A program made the translations under genes and the position numbers. From positions 1 through 39,617 of the forward strand of contig JAFXTU010000018.1 of NCBI GenBank assembly GCA_017535635.1: a stretch of 39,617 bases of DNA. Reading direction: 5' to 3'. This document shows positions 33,317 through 39,617 of the stretch, piece after piece (position 1 is the stretch's first letter; each line of letters begins with the position of its first letter). Under the pieces are notes generated by a model, which was not told the DNA's origin, searched no databases, and saw only the letters and a list, made by a program, of their open reading frames with translations. The stretch comes from Oscillospiraceae bacterium (lineage in GTDB: Bacteria > Bacillota > Clostridia > Oscillospirales > Oscillospiraceae).

Positions 33317-33964
33317 ATGCTGGATATCAAGGAACTGAAATACGACGAAAGAGGCCTCATCCCCGCCATCGTGCAGGATGTACGGACCCGGCGGGTGCTG
33401 ATGCTGGCCTGGATGAACGAGGAAAGCCTGCGCGTCTCCATGGAAAAGGAGCTCACCTGCTTCTGGAGCCGCAGCCGGCAGGAGCTTTGGCTCAAGGGTG
33501 AGACCAGCGGGAATTACCAGCATATCGTCTCCATCGCCACGGACTGCGACCGGGACACCCTGCTGATCCTGGCGGAGCCAGACGGCCCCGCCTGCCACCT
33601 GGGGACGGAGAGCTGCTTTGAATACCCCCTCTGGGAAAGCGAGAGCCGGGGGGACTTCACCCTCCAGGGGCTCATGGACCTACTGGCCGGGCGAAGGGCG
33701 GAGCGGCCCGAGGGCTCCTACACCACCTATCTCTTTGACAAGGGGCTGGACAAGATCCTGAAAAAGGTGGGCGAGGAGAGCACCGAGGTCATCATCGCCG
33801 CCAAAGCCCAGGACAAAAAGGAGACGATCTACGAGATCGCGGACCTGGCTTATCACGTGATGGTGCTCATGACGGAGGCGGGCATCTCCCTGGAGGAGGT
33901 ACGGCAGGAGCTGGCTTCCCGCCACGTCATCGACCACAAGGTGAAGCAGGAGAAAATGACCTGA
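33317..33964 (+). CDS. hisI: Bifunctional phosphoribosyl-AMP cyclohydrolase / phosphoribosyl-ATP pyrophosphatase
   Basis: A 215-residue fusion (HisIE). The cyclohydrolase half (about 1-115) has [29 protein letters not shown] and DCDRDTLLI with the zinc-ligand cysteines ([13 protein letters not shown]). The pyrophosphatase half (about 120-215) has [20 protein letters not shown] and STEVIIAAK, with a metal-binding EE pair. It does steps two and three. Sits 3 bp after hisF with its start followed by the phosphatase gene at a TGATG overlap. Confidence 0.96.
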   Translation: MLDIKELKYDERGLIPAIVQDVRTRRVLMLAWMNEESLRVSMEKELTCFWSRSRQELWLKGETSGNYQHIVSIATDCDRDTLLILAEPDGPACHLGTESCFEYPLWESESRGDFTLQGLMDLLAGRRAERPEGSYTTYLFDKGLDKILKKVGEESTEVIIAAKAQDKKETIYEIADLAYHVMVLMTEAGISLEEVRQELASRHVIDHKVKQEKMT

Positions 33965-34749
33965 TGAAGGCCGATTTCCACGTCCACACATCCTTCTGCG
34001 ACGGGTCGGCTTCCCCCGCCGAGATGGCGGCGGCGGCCTTCCGGCAGGGGCTGGAGATCCTGGGCTTCAGCGGCCACTCCCATACTGCCTTTGACGAGAG
34101 CTGGTGCATGTCCCGCGCCGGGACGGAAGCCTACCGGGCGGAGGTCTCCCGGCTGCGGGAAGAGTACGCCGGAAGGATGGAGATCCTCTGCGGCGTGGAG
34201 CAGGACTACTACAGCGAGGCTCCCACGGGCGGGTATGACTATGTCATCGGTTCCGTTCATTATCTGAAGGCGGACGGAGAGTACCTTCCGGTGGACGAGT
34301 CCGCCGGGGACCAGCTCGTGGCGGCGGAAAAGCACTTCAGCGGCGATCTGCTCTCTTTCGCGGAGGCGTATTTTGAGACGGTGTGCCGGGTGCCGGAGAT
34401 TTCCTGCTGCCGGGTCATCGGCCACTTCGACCTGATTGCCAAGTTCAATGAGGGCGGGATTCTTTTTGATGAGAGCAACCCCCGCTACACTGCCGCCTGG
34501 AAAATGGCGGCGGACCGACTCCTTCCCTCCGGTCTCCCTTTTGAGGTGAACACCGGGGCGATCTCCCGGGGATACCGCAGCGTCCCCTACCCTGCCCCGC
34601 CCATCCTCAAATATCTGGCGGAACGGGGGGCGCGGTTCCTCCTGTCCAGCGACAGCCACCGGCCGGAGACCCTCTGTTACGGCTTCGACCACTGGCAGCG
34701 GGAGCTCCTGGCCCTGGGCGGAAGGATCGCGGAAAGCCCATTAGCTTGA
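33964..34749 (+). CDS. hisK: PHP-family histidinol-phosphatase
   Basis: A 261-residue PHP enzyme (HisJ/HisK type) that removes phosphate from histidinol phosphate. The metal motifs are ADFHVHTSFCDGSA (3-16), GFSGHSH (about 35-41), VEQDYYS, IGSVHYL and the late SSDSHRPE (about 229-236). It fills the only step not covered by the other genes, since HisB lacks a phosphatase half. Start codon overlaps the hisI stop. Last gene of the operon, followed by two terminators. The symbol could equally be hisJ. Confidence 0.9.
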   Translation: MKADFHVHTSFCDGSASPAEMAAAAFRQGLEILGFSGHSHTAFDESWCMSRAGTEAYRAEVSRLREEYAGRMEILCGVEQDYYSEAPTGGYDYVIGSVHYLKADGEYLPVDESAGDQLVAAEKHFSGDLLSFAEAYFETVCRVPEISCCRVIGHFDLIAKFNEGGILFDESNPRYTAAWKMAADRLLPSGLPFEVNTGAISRGYRSVPYPAPPILKYLAERGARFLLSSDSHRPETLCYGFDHWQRELLALGGRIAESPLA

Positions 34750-34762
34750 GTCTGAAGTGCAT

Positions 34763-34794
34763 AAAAGGACGCCTGCCAACGCAGACGTCCTTTT
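34763..34794 (+). terminator. First terminator of the his operon
   Basis: AAAAGGACG (34763-34771) with CGTCCTTTT (34786-34794), inner CTGC/GCAG after one mismatch. Confidence 0.8.
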
Positions 34795-34852
34795 CACGGT
34801 GGACCATGGGAGTCCTGATCTGTCCCTTTTACCCATGCGGACCGGAACCCGG

Positions 34853-34897
34853 AAAAGCAAAAATCCCGCCGACGATCGTCGGCGGGATCTTTGCTTT
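34853..34897. terminator. Second, very strong hairpin; bidirectional
   Basis: ATCCCGCCGACG (34863-34874) with CGTCGGCGGGAT (34877-34888), flanked by AAAGCAAA and TTTGCTTT, so T-runs face both ways. Confidence 0.85.
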
Positions 34898-34913
34898 GGA
34901 GCAATCGGTCAAA

Positions 34914-35043
34914 GCTCCTGCTCCCGACCGAGAGAGATCAAAACCGGCGCCCAGCGCAGCGGGTTAAGAGAGCGTCCAAATCATTGATTTGGAAACGCGA
35001 ACTTATGGAGCGAAGCGGGCGCGCCGGTTTTGGGAGGAGGAGC
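34914..35043. repeat. 130-bp fold-back (imperfect inverted repeat)
   Basis: Outer arms GCTCCTGCTCCC (34914-34925) and GGGAGGAGGAGC (35032-35043) match at 11 of 12; next AAAACCGGCGC (34940-34950) with GCGCCGGTTTT (35021-35031) is perfect; at the centre CCAAATC/GATTTGG (34976-34992) makes a tight hairpin inside GCGT/ACGC. No plausible ORF. It could be a MITE-like element, a structured RNA, or a protein-binding site next to tRNA-Gln. Confidence 0.6.
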
Positions 35044-35068
35044 GACGGAGTGAGTGAGAGACGGCGAC

Positions 35069-35109
35069 AAAAAAACGTCGTCGCGAACGATACGCAGTCC
35101 GCGACGACG
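35069..35109 (-). terminator. Terminator of tRNA-Gln
   Basis: Minus strand CGTCGTCGCG (35109-35100) with CGCGACGACG (35085-35076), then seven T (35075-35069). Confidence 0.92.
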
Positions 35110-35110
35110 A

Positions 35111-35184
35111 TGGCAGCGGGAGAAGGATTTGAACCCTCACATACGGAGTCAGAGTCCGCTGTGCTACCCTTACACAATCCCGCT
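35111..35184 (-). tRNA. tRNA-Gln (anticodon CUG)
   Basis: A 74-nt cloverleaf with encoded CCA. Acceptor stem AGCGGGA with TCTCCCGCT side; anticodon arm CGGAC-TCTGACT-CCG gives CUG for CAG; T-loop GGTTCAAATCC. Promoter upstream, terminator directly behind. Confidence 0.94.
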
Positions 35185-35211
35185 ATCTCGCTCTTTGGGC
35201 GAGCATTGGTT

Positions 35212-35239
35212 ATTATAACCGATTTTCCGTTTTTGTCAA
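35212..35239 (-). promoter_or_regulatory. Promoter of tRNA-Gln
   Basis: Minus strand TTGACA (35239-35234), 16 bp, TATAAT (35217-35212). Both hexamers are consensus. Confidence 0.85.
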
Positions 35240-35285
35240 GGTCTTTTTTACATTTCCCCTCCCGGCGTTTTGTTTTGTGGAACTG

Positions 35286-35314
35286 TTGCAATCCAGCCTG
35301 AAATCTGCTATCCT
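35286..35314 (+). promoter_or_regulatory. Promoter of the short-chain dehydrogenase gene
   Basis: TTGCAA (35286-35291), 17 bp, TATCCT (35309-35314), 48 bp before the ATG. Confidence 0.65.
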
Positions 35315-35362
35315 GTTTTTATACAATTCTCACAAAACGAACAGAGGAATAGGAGGGTAAAC

Positions 35363-36343
35363 ATGATCAAAGACTTTAAGGGAAAGGTGGCCTTCATCAC
35401 CGGCAGCGCCAGCGGCATCGGCAGCGGCATCGCCCACGCCTGCGCCAAACGGGGGATGAAGGTCTGCATCGTCGACAAGCGGGAGGACGCCCTGGCCGAG
35501 GCCCTGAAATGGTATCAGGAGCGGGGCTATGAGGCAGCCGCCATTCCCCTGGACGTGACGGACCGGGAGGCCTACGCCAGGGCCGCCGACAAGGCAGAGG
35601 AGCTCTACGGGAAGATCCACCTGCTGGTGAACAACGCCGGCGTCTCCGCCGGGCGCAACGCCTGGGACTCCACCTGGAACGACTGGGACTTCATCATGAG
35701 CATCAACTGCATGGGCGTGGTCAACGGCATCAAGACCATCGTCCCCCGGATGCTGAAGCACGGGGAGGAAGCCCACGTGGTCTCCACCTCCTCCACCGGC
35801 GGCGTCTTCGCCGTGGACGGCTGCGCCCTGTACAACACCACGAAGTTCTTCGTCAGCGGCCTTATGGAATGCTGCGCCGCCGACCTGCAGGGCACCAACG
35901 TGGGGGCCTCCGTCCTCTATCCGGGCCCCACCAACAGCCAGCTGGGCATCAGCTCCGCCGCCGTGCGGCCCGAGGCCCTGAAAAACGTGGGAGAGAAGCC
36001 CTTCATGCCCCCTCCCCCCAAGGAGGGCGAGGAAGCGCCGGCCATGCCCGCCTTCCCCGATTTCAGCCAGATCTTCATGACGCCCGACGAGCTGGGCGAG
36101 CGGGTCCTCATGGGCGTGGAGCGGGGTGACATTTTCATCTGGACCCATCCCGAATTCAAGGCCGGGGCGAAGCTGCGCAACGACGCCCAGGTCCGGGCCA
36201 TTCCCGACGAGCCCATCACCGAGAAGCGGAAGGAGCGGGCCGAGGCGCTGAAGTTCTTCGGGACCCTTACCTACAATCCCCTGTATGAGAAGCAGACCAC
36301 CCCGCCGGGCCTCAAGGAGGACTGGGACCGGAGCAAGGAGTAA
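35363..36343 (+). CDS. Short-chain dehydrogenase/reductase (SDR)
   Basis: A 326-residue NAD(P)-dependent oxidoreductase. The Rossmann motif ITGSASGIGSGIA (13-25), NNAG (about 90-93), catalytic Ser in STSSTGG (about 138-144) and YNTTK (about 156-160) are the classical SDR set. An acidic residue after strand 2 (IVDKRED, about 38-44) favours NAD over NADP. The last 80-90 residues, with a PPPPKEGEEAPAMP linker, go beyond the usual 250-residue fold. Start by AGGAGGG 6 bases upstream. Single gene between promoter and terminator; substrate unknown. Confidence 0.85.
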   Translation: MIKDFKGKVAFITGSASGIGSGIAHACAKRGMKVCIVDKREDALAEALKWYQERGYEAAAIPLDVTDREAYARAADKAEELYGKIHLLVNNAGVSAGRNAWDSTWNDWDFIMSINCMGVVNGIKTIVPRMLKHGEEAHVVSTSSTGGVFAVDGCALYNTTKFFVSGLMECCAADLQGTNVGASVLYPGPTNSQLGISSAAVRPEALKNVGEKPFMPPPPKEGEEAPAMPAFPDFSQIFMTPDELGERVLMGVERGDIFIWTHPEFKAGAKLRNDAQVRAIPDEPITEKRKERAEALKFFGTLTYNPLYEKQTTPPGLKEDWDRSKE

Positions 36344-36364
36344 ACCGGATCCTATAACGAACCA

Positions 36365-36398
36365 TTCGGGCAGCCGGATCACCGGCTGCCCGAACTTT
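36365..36398. terminator. Bidirectional terminator
   Basis: TTCGGGCAGCCGG (36365-36377), loop ATCA, CCGGCTGCCCGAA (36382-36394), then CTTT. Confidence 0.85.
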
Positions 36399-36409
36399 AT
36401 GACAGGTTC

Positions 36410-38074
36410 TTACTTTTTCCTGGAAAGCGTACCGAAGATGCCCCGCACCAGGCTGCTGCTGATCTCCCGGCCCACGCTGCCCACCACGCTGTTGAAGGCG
36501 CTGTTGGCCGCCCGCTTCCCGATGCTCAGGTTGCTGCCGGTGGGCCTGCGGATGGTGCTGCTGATGACGGAGGTGGTGGCGCTGTTGGCCGCCCGGCGAG
36601 TGATGGTCTCGGCTTTTTTCATTGCCTTCTGCTTCTTCGCGTCCGCCGCCTTCTGCGCCGCGGCTGCTTCCTTTTCCGCGGCCTTCTGCGCGGCGGCAGC
36701 CTCCTTCTCGGCGGCCTTCTGCGCCGCGGCGGCCTCTTTCTCCGCCGCCTTTTCCGCCTCCTGGCGCTCCTGCTCCTCCTGCATTTCCTCCGCACGTGCA
36801 GCCAAAATCTCATAGGCGGACTCCCGGTCTACCGGCATATCATAGCGGCTGCCGATCCCGTCCTCCCGCATGGCGTCCCGCCGCTCGCCATCGTCGATGC
36901 TGCCCATGCGGCTCTGGGGCGGCAGGATGAAGCAGCGCTCCACGGGCCGGGGACTGCCGTCCGTATCCAGGAAAGAGACCAGGGCTTCCCCGGTGCCCAG
37001 CTCGGTGATGGCGTCCAGGGTCTTGAATTCCGGGTTGGGCCGGAAGGTCTCCGCCGCCGCCTTTACCTTCTTCTGCTCCGCCGGGGTATAGGCCCGGAGG
37101 GCATGCTGCACCCGGTTTCCCAGCTGGGCCAGGATGTCCCCGGGCAGGTCCGTGGGGCTCTGGCTGATGAAGTAGACGCCCACGCCCTTGCTGCGCACCA
37201 GGCGGACAATGAGCTCGATCTTCTGGAGCAGCACCTTGGGCGCGTCCGTGAAGAGCAGATGGGCCTCGTCGAAGAAGAAGACGATCTTGGGCTTCTCCAG
37301 GTCCCCCGCCTCCGGCAGGTTCTCGTACAGCTCCGAGAGCATCCAGAGGAGGAAGGTGGAATACAGGCTGGGATTCTGGAAGAGCTTTACACAGTGGAGG
37401 ATGTTGATCCAGCCCCTGCCGTCGAAGCTCTTCTGCATCCAGTCCGTCACCTCAAAGGCGGGCTCCCCGAAGAACAGCTCGCCCCCCTGATCCTCCAGGG
37501 AAATAAGGCCCCGGATGATGGCGCTGACGGATTGGGGCGCAATGTTGCCGTATTCCAGGCACAGGGCCCTGGCGTTCTCGGAGACGAAGCGGAGCATGGC
37601 TTTCAGGTCCTTCAGGTCCAGCAGAAGCAGCCCGTTTTCATCCGCCACCCGGAAAGCAATGTTCAGCACGCCGGTCTGGGTCTCGTTCAGGCCCAGGACC
37701 CGAGCCATGAGCAGGGGCCCCATCTCGGAAACGGTGGTACGGATCGGGTGTCCGCCCTCCCCGTAAACGTCCCAGAAACGGGTGGGGTAGGACTGGTACC
37801 GCCAGTCCCGGATGCCGAAGCGCTGGATGCGGCTTTGCATGTCCGCGCTGTCCCGGCCGGGGGCGATCATGCCTCCCAGGTCCCCCTTCACGTCCGCCAG
37901 GAACACGGGTACACCCATATCGGAGAAGCTCTCCGCCAGGACCTTCAATGTGATCGTCTTGCCGGTGCCGGTGGCGCCGGCGATGAGGCCGTGACGGTTG
38001 GCCTTGCCCGGCTCGATGGCCACCTTCTCCCCTTTTACGGAATTCGCGATCCAGAGCTTGCCGTCCTGATACAT
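36410..38074 (-). CDS. HerA-like helicase-domain ATPase (DUF853/YjgR family)
   Basis: A 554-residue P-loop ATPase. Walker A GATGTGKT (33-40), [12 protein letters not shown] (58-69), Walker [13 protein letters not shown] (264-275), and [17 protein letters not shown] (about 303-319) are typical of the DUF853 group. The C-terminus is a charged helix with three perfect or near-perfect copies of an 11-residue unit [11 protein letters not shown] (446-478), then a basic tail rich in Ser and Arg. Role not known; related HerA proteins are DNA-pumping hexamers. Start by AGGAGGG and promoter at 38143-38115. Confidence 0.88.
   Translation of the reverse strand: MYQDGKLWIANSVKGEKVAIEPGKANRHGLIAGATGTGKTITLKVLAESFSDMGVPVFLADVKGDLGGMIAPGRDSADMQSRIQRFGIRDWRYQSYPTRFWDVYGEGGHPIRTTVSEMGPLLMARVLGLNETQTGVLNIAFRVADENGLLLLDLKDLKAMLRFVSENARALCLEYGNIAPQSVSAIIRGLISLEDQGGELFFGEPAFEVTDWMQKSFDGRGWINILHCVKLFQNPSLYSTFLLWMLSELYENLPEAGDLEKPKIVFFFDEAHLLFTDAPKVLLQKIELIVRLVRSKGVGVYFISQSPTDLPGDILAQLGNRVQHALRAYTPAEQKKVKAAAETFRPNPEFKTLDAITELGTGEALVSFLDTDGSPRPVERCFILPPQSRMGSIDDGERRDAMREDGIGSRYDMPVDRESAYEILAARAEEMQEEQERQEAEKAAEKEAAAAQKAAEKEAAAAQKAAEKEAAAAQKAADAKKQKAMKKAETITRRAANSATTSVISSTIRRPTGSNLSIGKRAANSAFNSVVGSVGREISSSLVRGIFGTLSRKK
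36641..36739 (-). repeat. Three 33-bp tandem repeats inside the ATPase gene
   Basis: They encode [11 protein letters not shown] three times (last ends KAAD). The DNA copies differ at third positions, so the protein pattern rather than recent slippage is conserved. Confidence 0.8.
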
Positions 38075-38114
38075 TCCGATCCCTCCTGCGTAGTTCTGTC
38101 TGAATGATATCGTT

Positions 38115-38143
38115 ATTCTACCTTTTTTCCCTTTTCATTGCAA
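38115..38143 (-). promoter_or_regulatory. Promoter of the HerA-like ATPase gene
   Basis: Minus strand TTGCAA (38143-38138), 17 bp, TAGAAT (38120-38115). Confidence 0.7.
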
Positions 38144-38153
38144 GGGCGGAAAT

Positions 38154-38184
38154 GCCCCGGCGCGGTTTTTCTCCGCGCCGGGGC
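38154..38184 (-). terminator. Terminator of clpB
   Basis: GCCCCGGCGCGG (38154-38165) with CCGCGCCGGGGC (38173-38184), 7-nt loop. The minus side continues ATTTCC, so the T-tract is weak but the stem is very stable. Confidence 0.7.
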
Positions 38185-38203
38185 AGCGTTGTTTATTTCA
38201 TAC

Positions 38204-39617
38204 TTACTTGCAGACCAGTTCACCGTTCTCCAAATCAATGGTAACTGTAGAGCCGGGAGCCAGCTCGTCCGCCAGGAGCTTTCTCGCCACCAGGGTCTCC
38301 ACCCGGCTCTGCAGGAATCGCTTCAGGGGCCGGGCGCCGTAGGCGGGATCGAAGGCCGCGTCGATGACAAAATCCTTGGCCGCGTCAGTGATGCTGAGGT
38401 CCAGGGTCTTCTCCTGCAGGCGGCCGCGCAGGGACTGGGTGAGGATGTCGATAATGCCCCGCAGATTCTCCTTGGTGAGCGGGCGGAAGCAGATGGTCTC
38501 GTCCAGCCGGTTCAGGAACTCGGGGCGGAAGCTGCGCCGCAGCTCCCCCATGACGGCGGCCAGAGCCTCCTCCCGGATCTCCCCGGATTCCGTGACGCCG
38601 TCCAGCAGGTACTGGCTTCCCAGGTTGCTGGTGAGGATGATGATGGTGTTCTTGAAGTCCACGGTCCGGCCCTGGGAGTCGGTGATGCGCCCGTCGTCCA
38701 GAATTTGCAGCAAGATGTTGAACACGTCCGGATGCGCCGTCTCCACCTCGTCGAAGAGGACGACGCTGTAGGGCTTGCGCCGCACCGCCTCGGTGAGCTG
38801 GCCCCCCTCGTCGTAGCCCACGTATCCCGGAGGGGCACCGATGAGGCGGCTGACGGAGAACTTTTCCATATACTCTGTCATGTCGATGCGCACCATGCTG
38901 TGCTCGTCGTCGAAAAGGCACTCCGCCAGGGCCTTGGCCAGCTCCGTCTTGCCCACGCCGGTGGGGCCCAGGAAGAGGAAGCTGCCGATGGGCCGGTTGG
39001 GGTCCGCGATGCCGGCGCGGGAGCGGAGGATGGCCTCCGTCACCTTCTGCACCGCTTCGTCCTGGCCCACCACCCGCTTGTGGATCACCCGGTCCAGCTG
39101 CAGGAGCTTCTGCCGCTCGCTCTCCATGAGCTTACTGACGGGGATGCCGGTCCACTTGGCCACGATGTCCGCGATCTCCTCCTCGGTGACCGTGTCGTGG
39201 ACAAGGCTGCCCTTCTTCGCGTCCCCGGCGGCCTCCGCCTCCGCCAGCTGCTTTTCCAGGGCGGGCAGGTCGGAGTACTTCAGCTTGGCGGCGGTCTCGT
39301 ACTCGTAGCGGAGCTGGGCGTTCTCGATCTCGCTCTTCACCCGTTCGATCTCGCTCTTGATGGTCTTCACGTTGGAGACGCTGTCCTTCTCCCGCTCCCA
39401 GCGGGATTTCATCTCGTTGAAGCGGTCCCGCTGCTCGGCAAGCTCGGCGCGCAGCTTCTCCAGCCGGTCCCGGGAGAGCTGGTCCGTCTCCTTCTTCAGG
39501 GCCATCTCCTCAATTTCCAGCTGCATCACCTTCCGGCGCACGTCGTCCAGCTCGGAGGGCATGGAGTCGATCTCTGTCCGCAGCTTGGCGCAGGCCTCGT
39601 CCACCAGGTCGATGGCC
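38204..39617 (-). CDS. clpB: ClpB disaggregase, C-terminal half (5' end outside the window)
   Basis: About 470 residues of a protein normally near 860. The visible part starts at [18 protein letters not shown], the beginning of the middle coiled-coil domain, and runs through the M-domain, then the second AAA+ module: [18 protein letters not shown] (Walker A), [20 protein letters not shown] (pore loop), [16 protein letters not shown] (Walker B) and the arginine-finger region [14 protein letters not shown]. ClpB works with DnaK to pull proteins out of aggregates. The frame stays open to the last base, so the gene continues to the right. Any heat-shock promoter lies outside. Confidence 0.96.
   Translation of the reverse strand, partial: AIDLVDEACAKLRTEIDSMPSELDDVRRKVMQLEIEEMALKKETDQLSRDRLEKLRAELAEQRDRFNEMKSRWEREKDSVSNVKTIKSEIERVKSEIENAQLRYEYETAAKLKYSDLPALEKQLAEAEAAGDAKKGSLVHDTVTEEEIADIVAKWTGIPVSKLMESERQKLLQLDRVIHKRVVGQDEAVQKVTEAILRSRAGIADPNRPIGSFLFLGPTGVGKTELAKALAECLFDDEHSMVRIDMTEYMEKFSVSRLIGAPPGYVGYDEGGQLTEAVRRKPYSVVLFDEVETAHPDVFNILLQILDDGRITDSQGRTVDFKNTIIILTSNLGSQYLLDGVTESGEIREEALAAVMGELRRSFRPEFLNRLDETICFRPLTKENLRGIIDILTQSLRGRLQEKTLDLSITDAAKDFVIDAAFDPAYGARPLKRFLQSRVETLVARKLLADELAPGSTVTIDLENGELVCK

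Noticed and set aside
34891..35301. Open frame with AAGEGFEPSHTESESAVLP
   Set aside because: This peptide is the translation of the tRNA-Gln gene's opposite strand; it is a common artefact. The same holds for the frame at 186-422 over tRNA-Ser.

Overview
The window looks like chromosomal DNA from an uncultured, high-GC Clostridia-type Firmicute (Oscillospiraceae or Christensenellales-like; this is inference). Supporting signs are strong AGGAGG-type ribosome binding sites, sigma-A style promoters with 16-17 bp spacers, a SpoVB-like flippase, Lpl/Ytc-type sugar permeases, proofreading-dead PolA, short-form HisG with HisZ, and a group IIC intron set behind a terminator. Almost all coding sequence is GC-rich with G or C at the third codon position, and I see no large block of foreign composition.

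Layout. 1-300: the 5' end of a group IIC intron sits just behind the terminator of tRNA-Ser(GCU). 300-6400: carbohydrate and accessory genes: a MoaF-like protein, a GH8 exo-oligoxylanase (Rex), a small membrane protein, an esterase with a copper-amine-oxidase-N-like tail, and a GH63-like (alpha/alpha)6 glycosidase. 6450-9260: proC with a flavodoxin-family protein, an FMN-binding split-barrel protein and a Pr6Pr-type membrane protein. 9340-11320: a uroporphyrinogen-decarboxylase-family (corrinoid methyltransferase-like) gene, then two 110-bp structured repeats, then a cobalamin riboswitch with its own promoter that points backwards toward that gene. 11480-16620: a secreted SLH-SGNH protein and dnaE. 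16690-18640: two sugar ABC permeases. 18820-24270: flippase, polA, rimI, tsaD. 24270-24690: a long non-coding stretch with three DnaA-box-like sites. 24690-26460: a second GH63-like glycosidase. 26490-34900: a complete ten-gene histidine operon (hisZ-G-D-C-B-H-A-F-IE-histidinol phosphatase). 34900-39617: a large fold-back element, tRNA-Gln(CUG), a short-chain dehydrogenase, a HerA-like ATPase and the C-terminal half of clpB.

How the parts work together. The his operon encodes every step from PRPP and ATP to histidine, with nearly all genes overlapping by a few bases. Rex, the esterase, the two GH63-like enzymes and the sugar permeases suggest uptake and cytoplasmic trimming of plant oligosaccharides; none of the enzymes has an obvious signal peptide. 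polA, rimI and tsaD are translationally coupled.

The most interesting part is 9340-11320. A class-I-like cobalamin riboswitch on the minus strand has a promoter in front and a modest terminator behind, but no minus-strand gene follows it. Read-through would produce RNA antisense to two covarying hairpin repeats and to a gene of the B12-linked methyltransferase superfamily. The logic resembles riboswitch-controlled non-coding RNAs described in Listeria and Enterococcus, but the gene and the repeat RNA differ.
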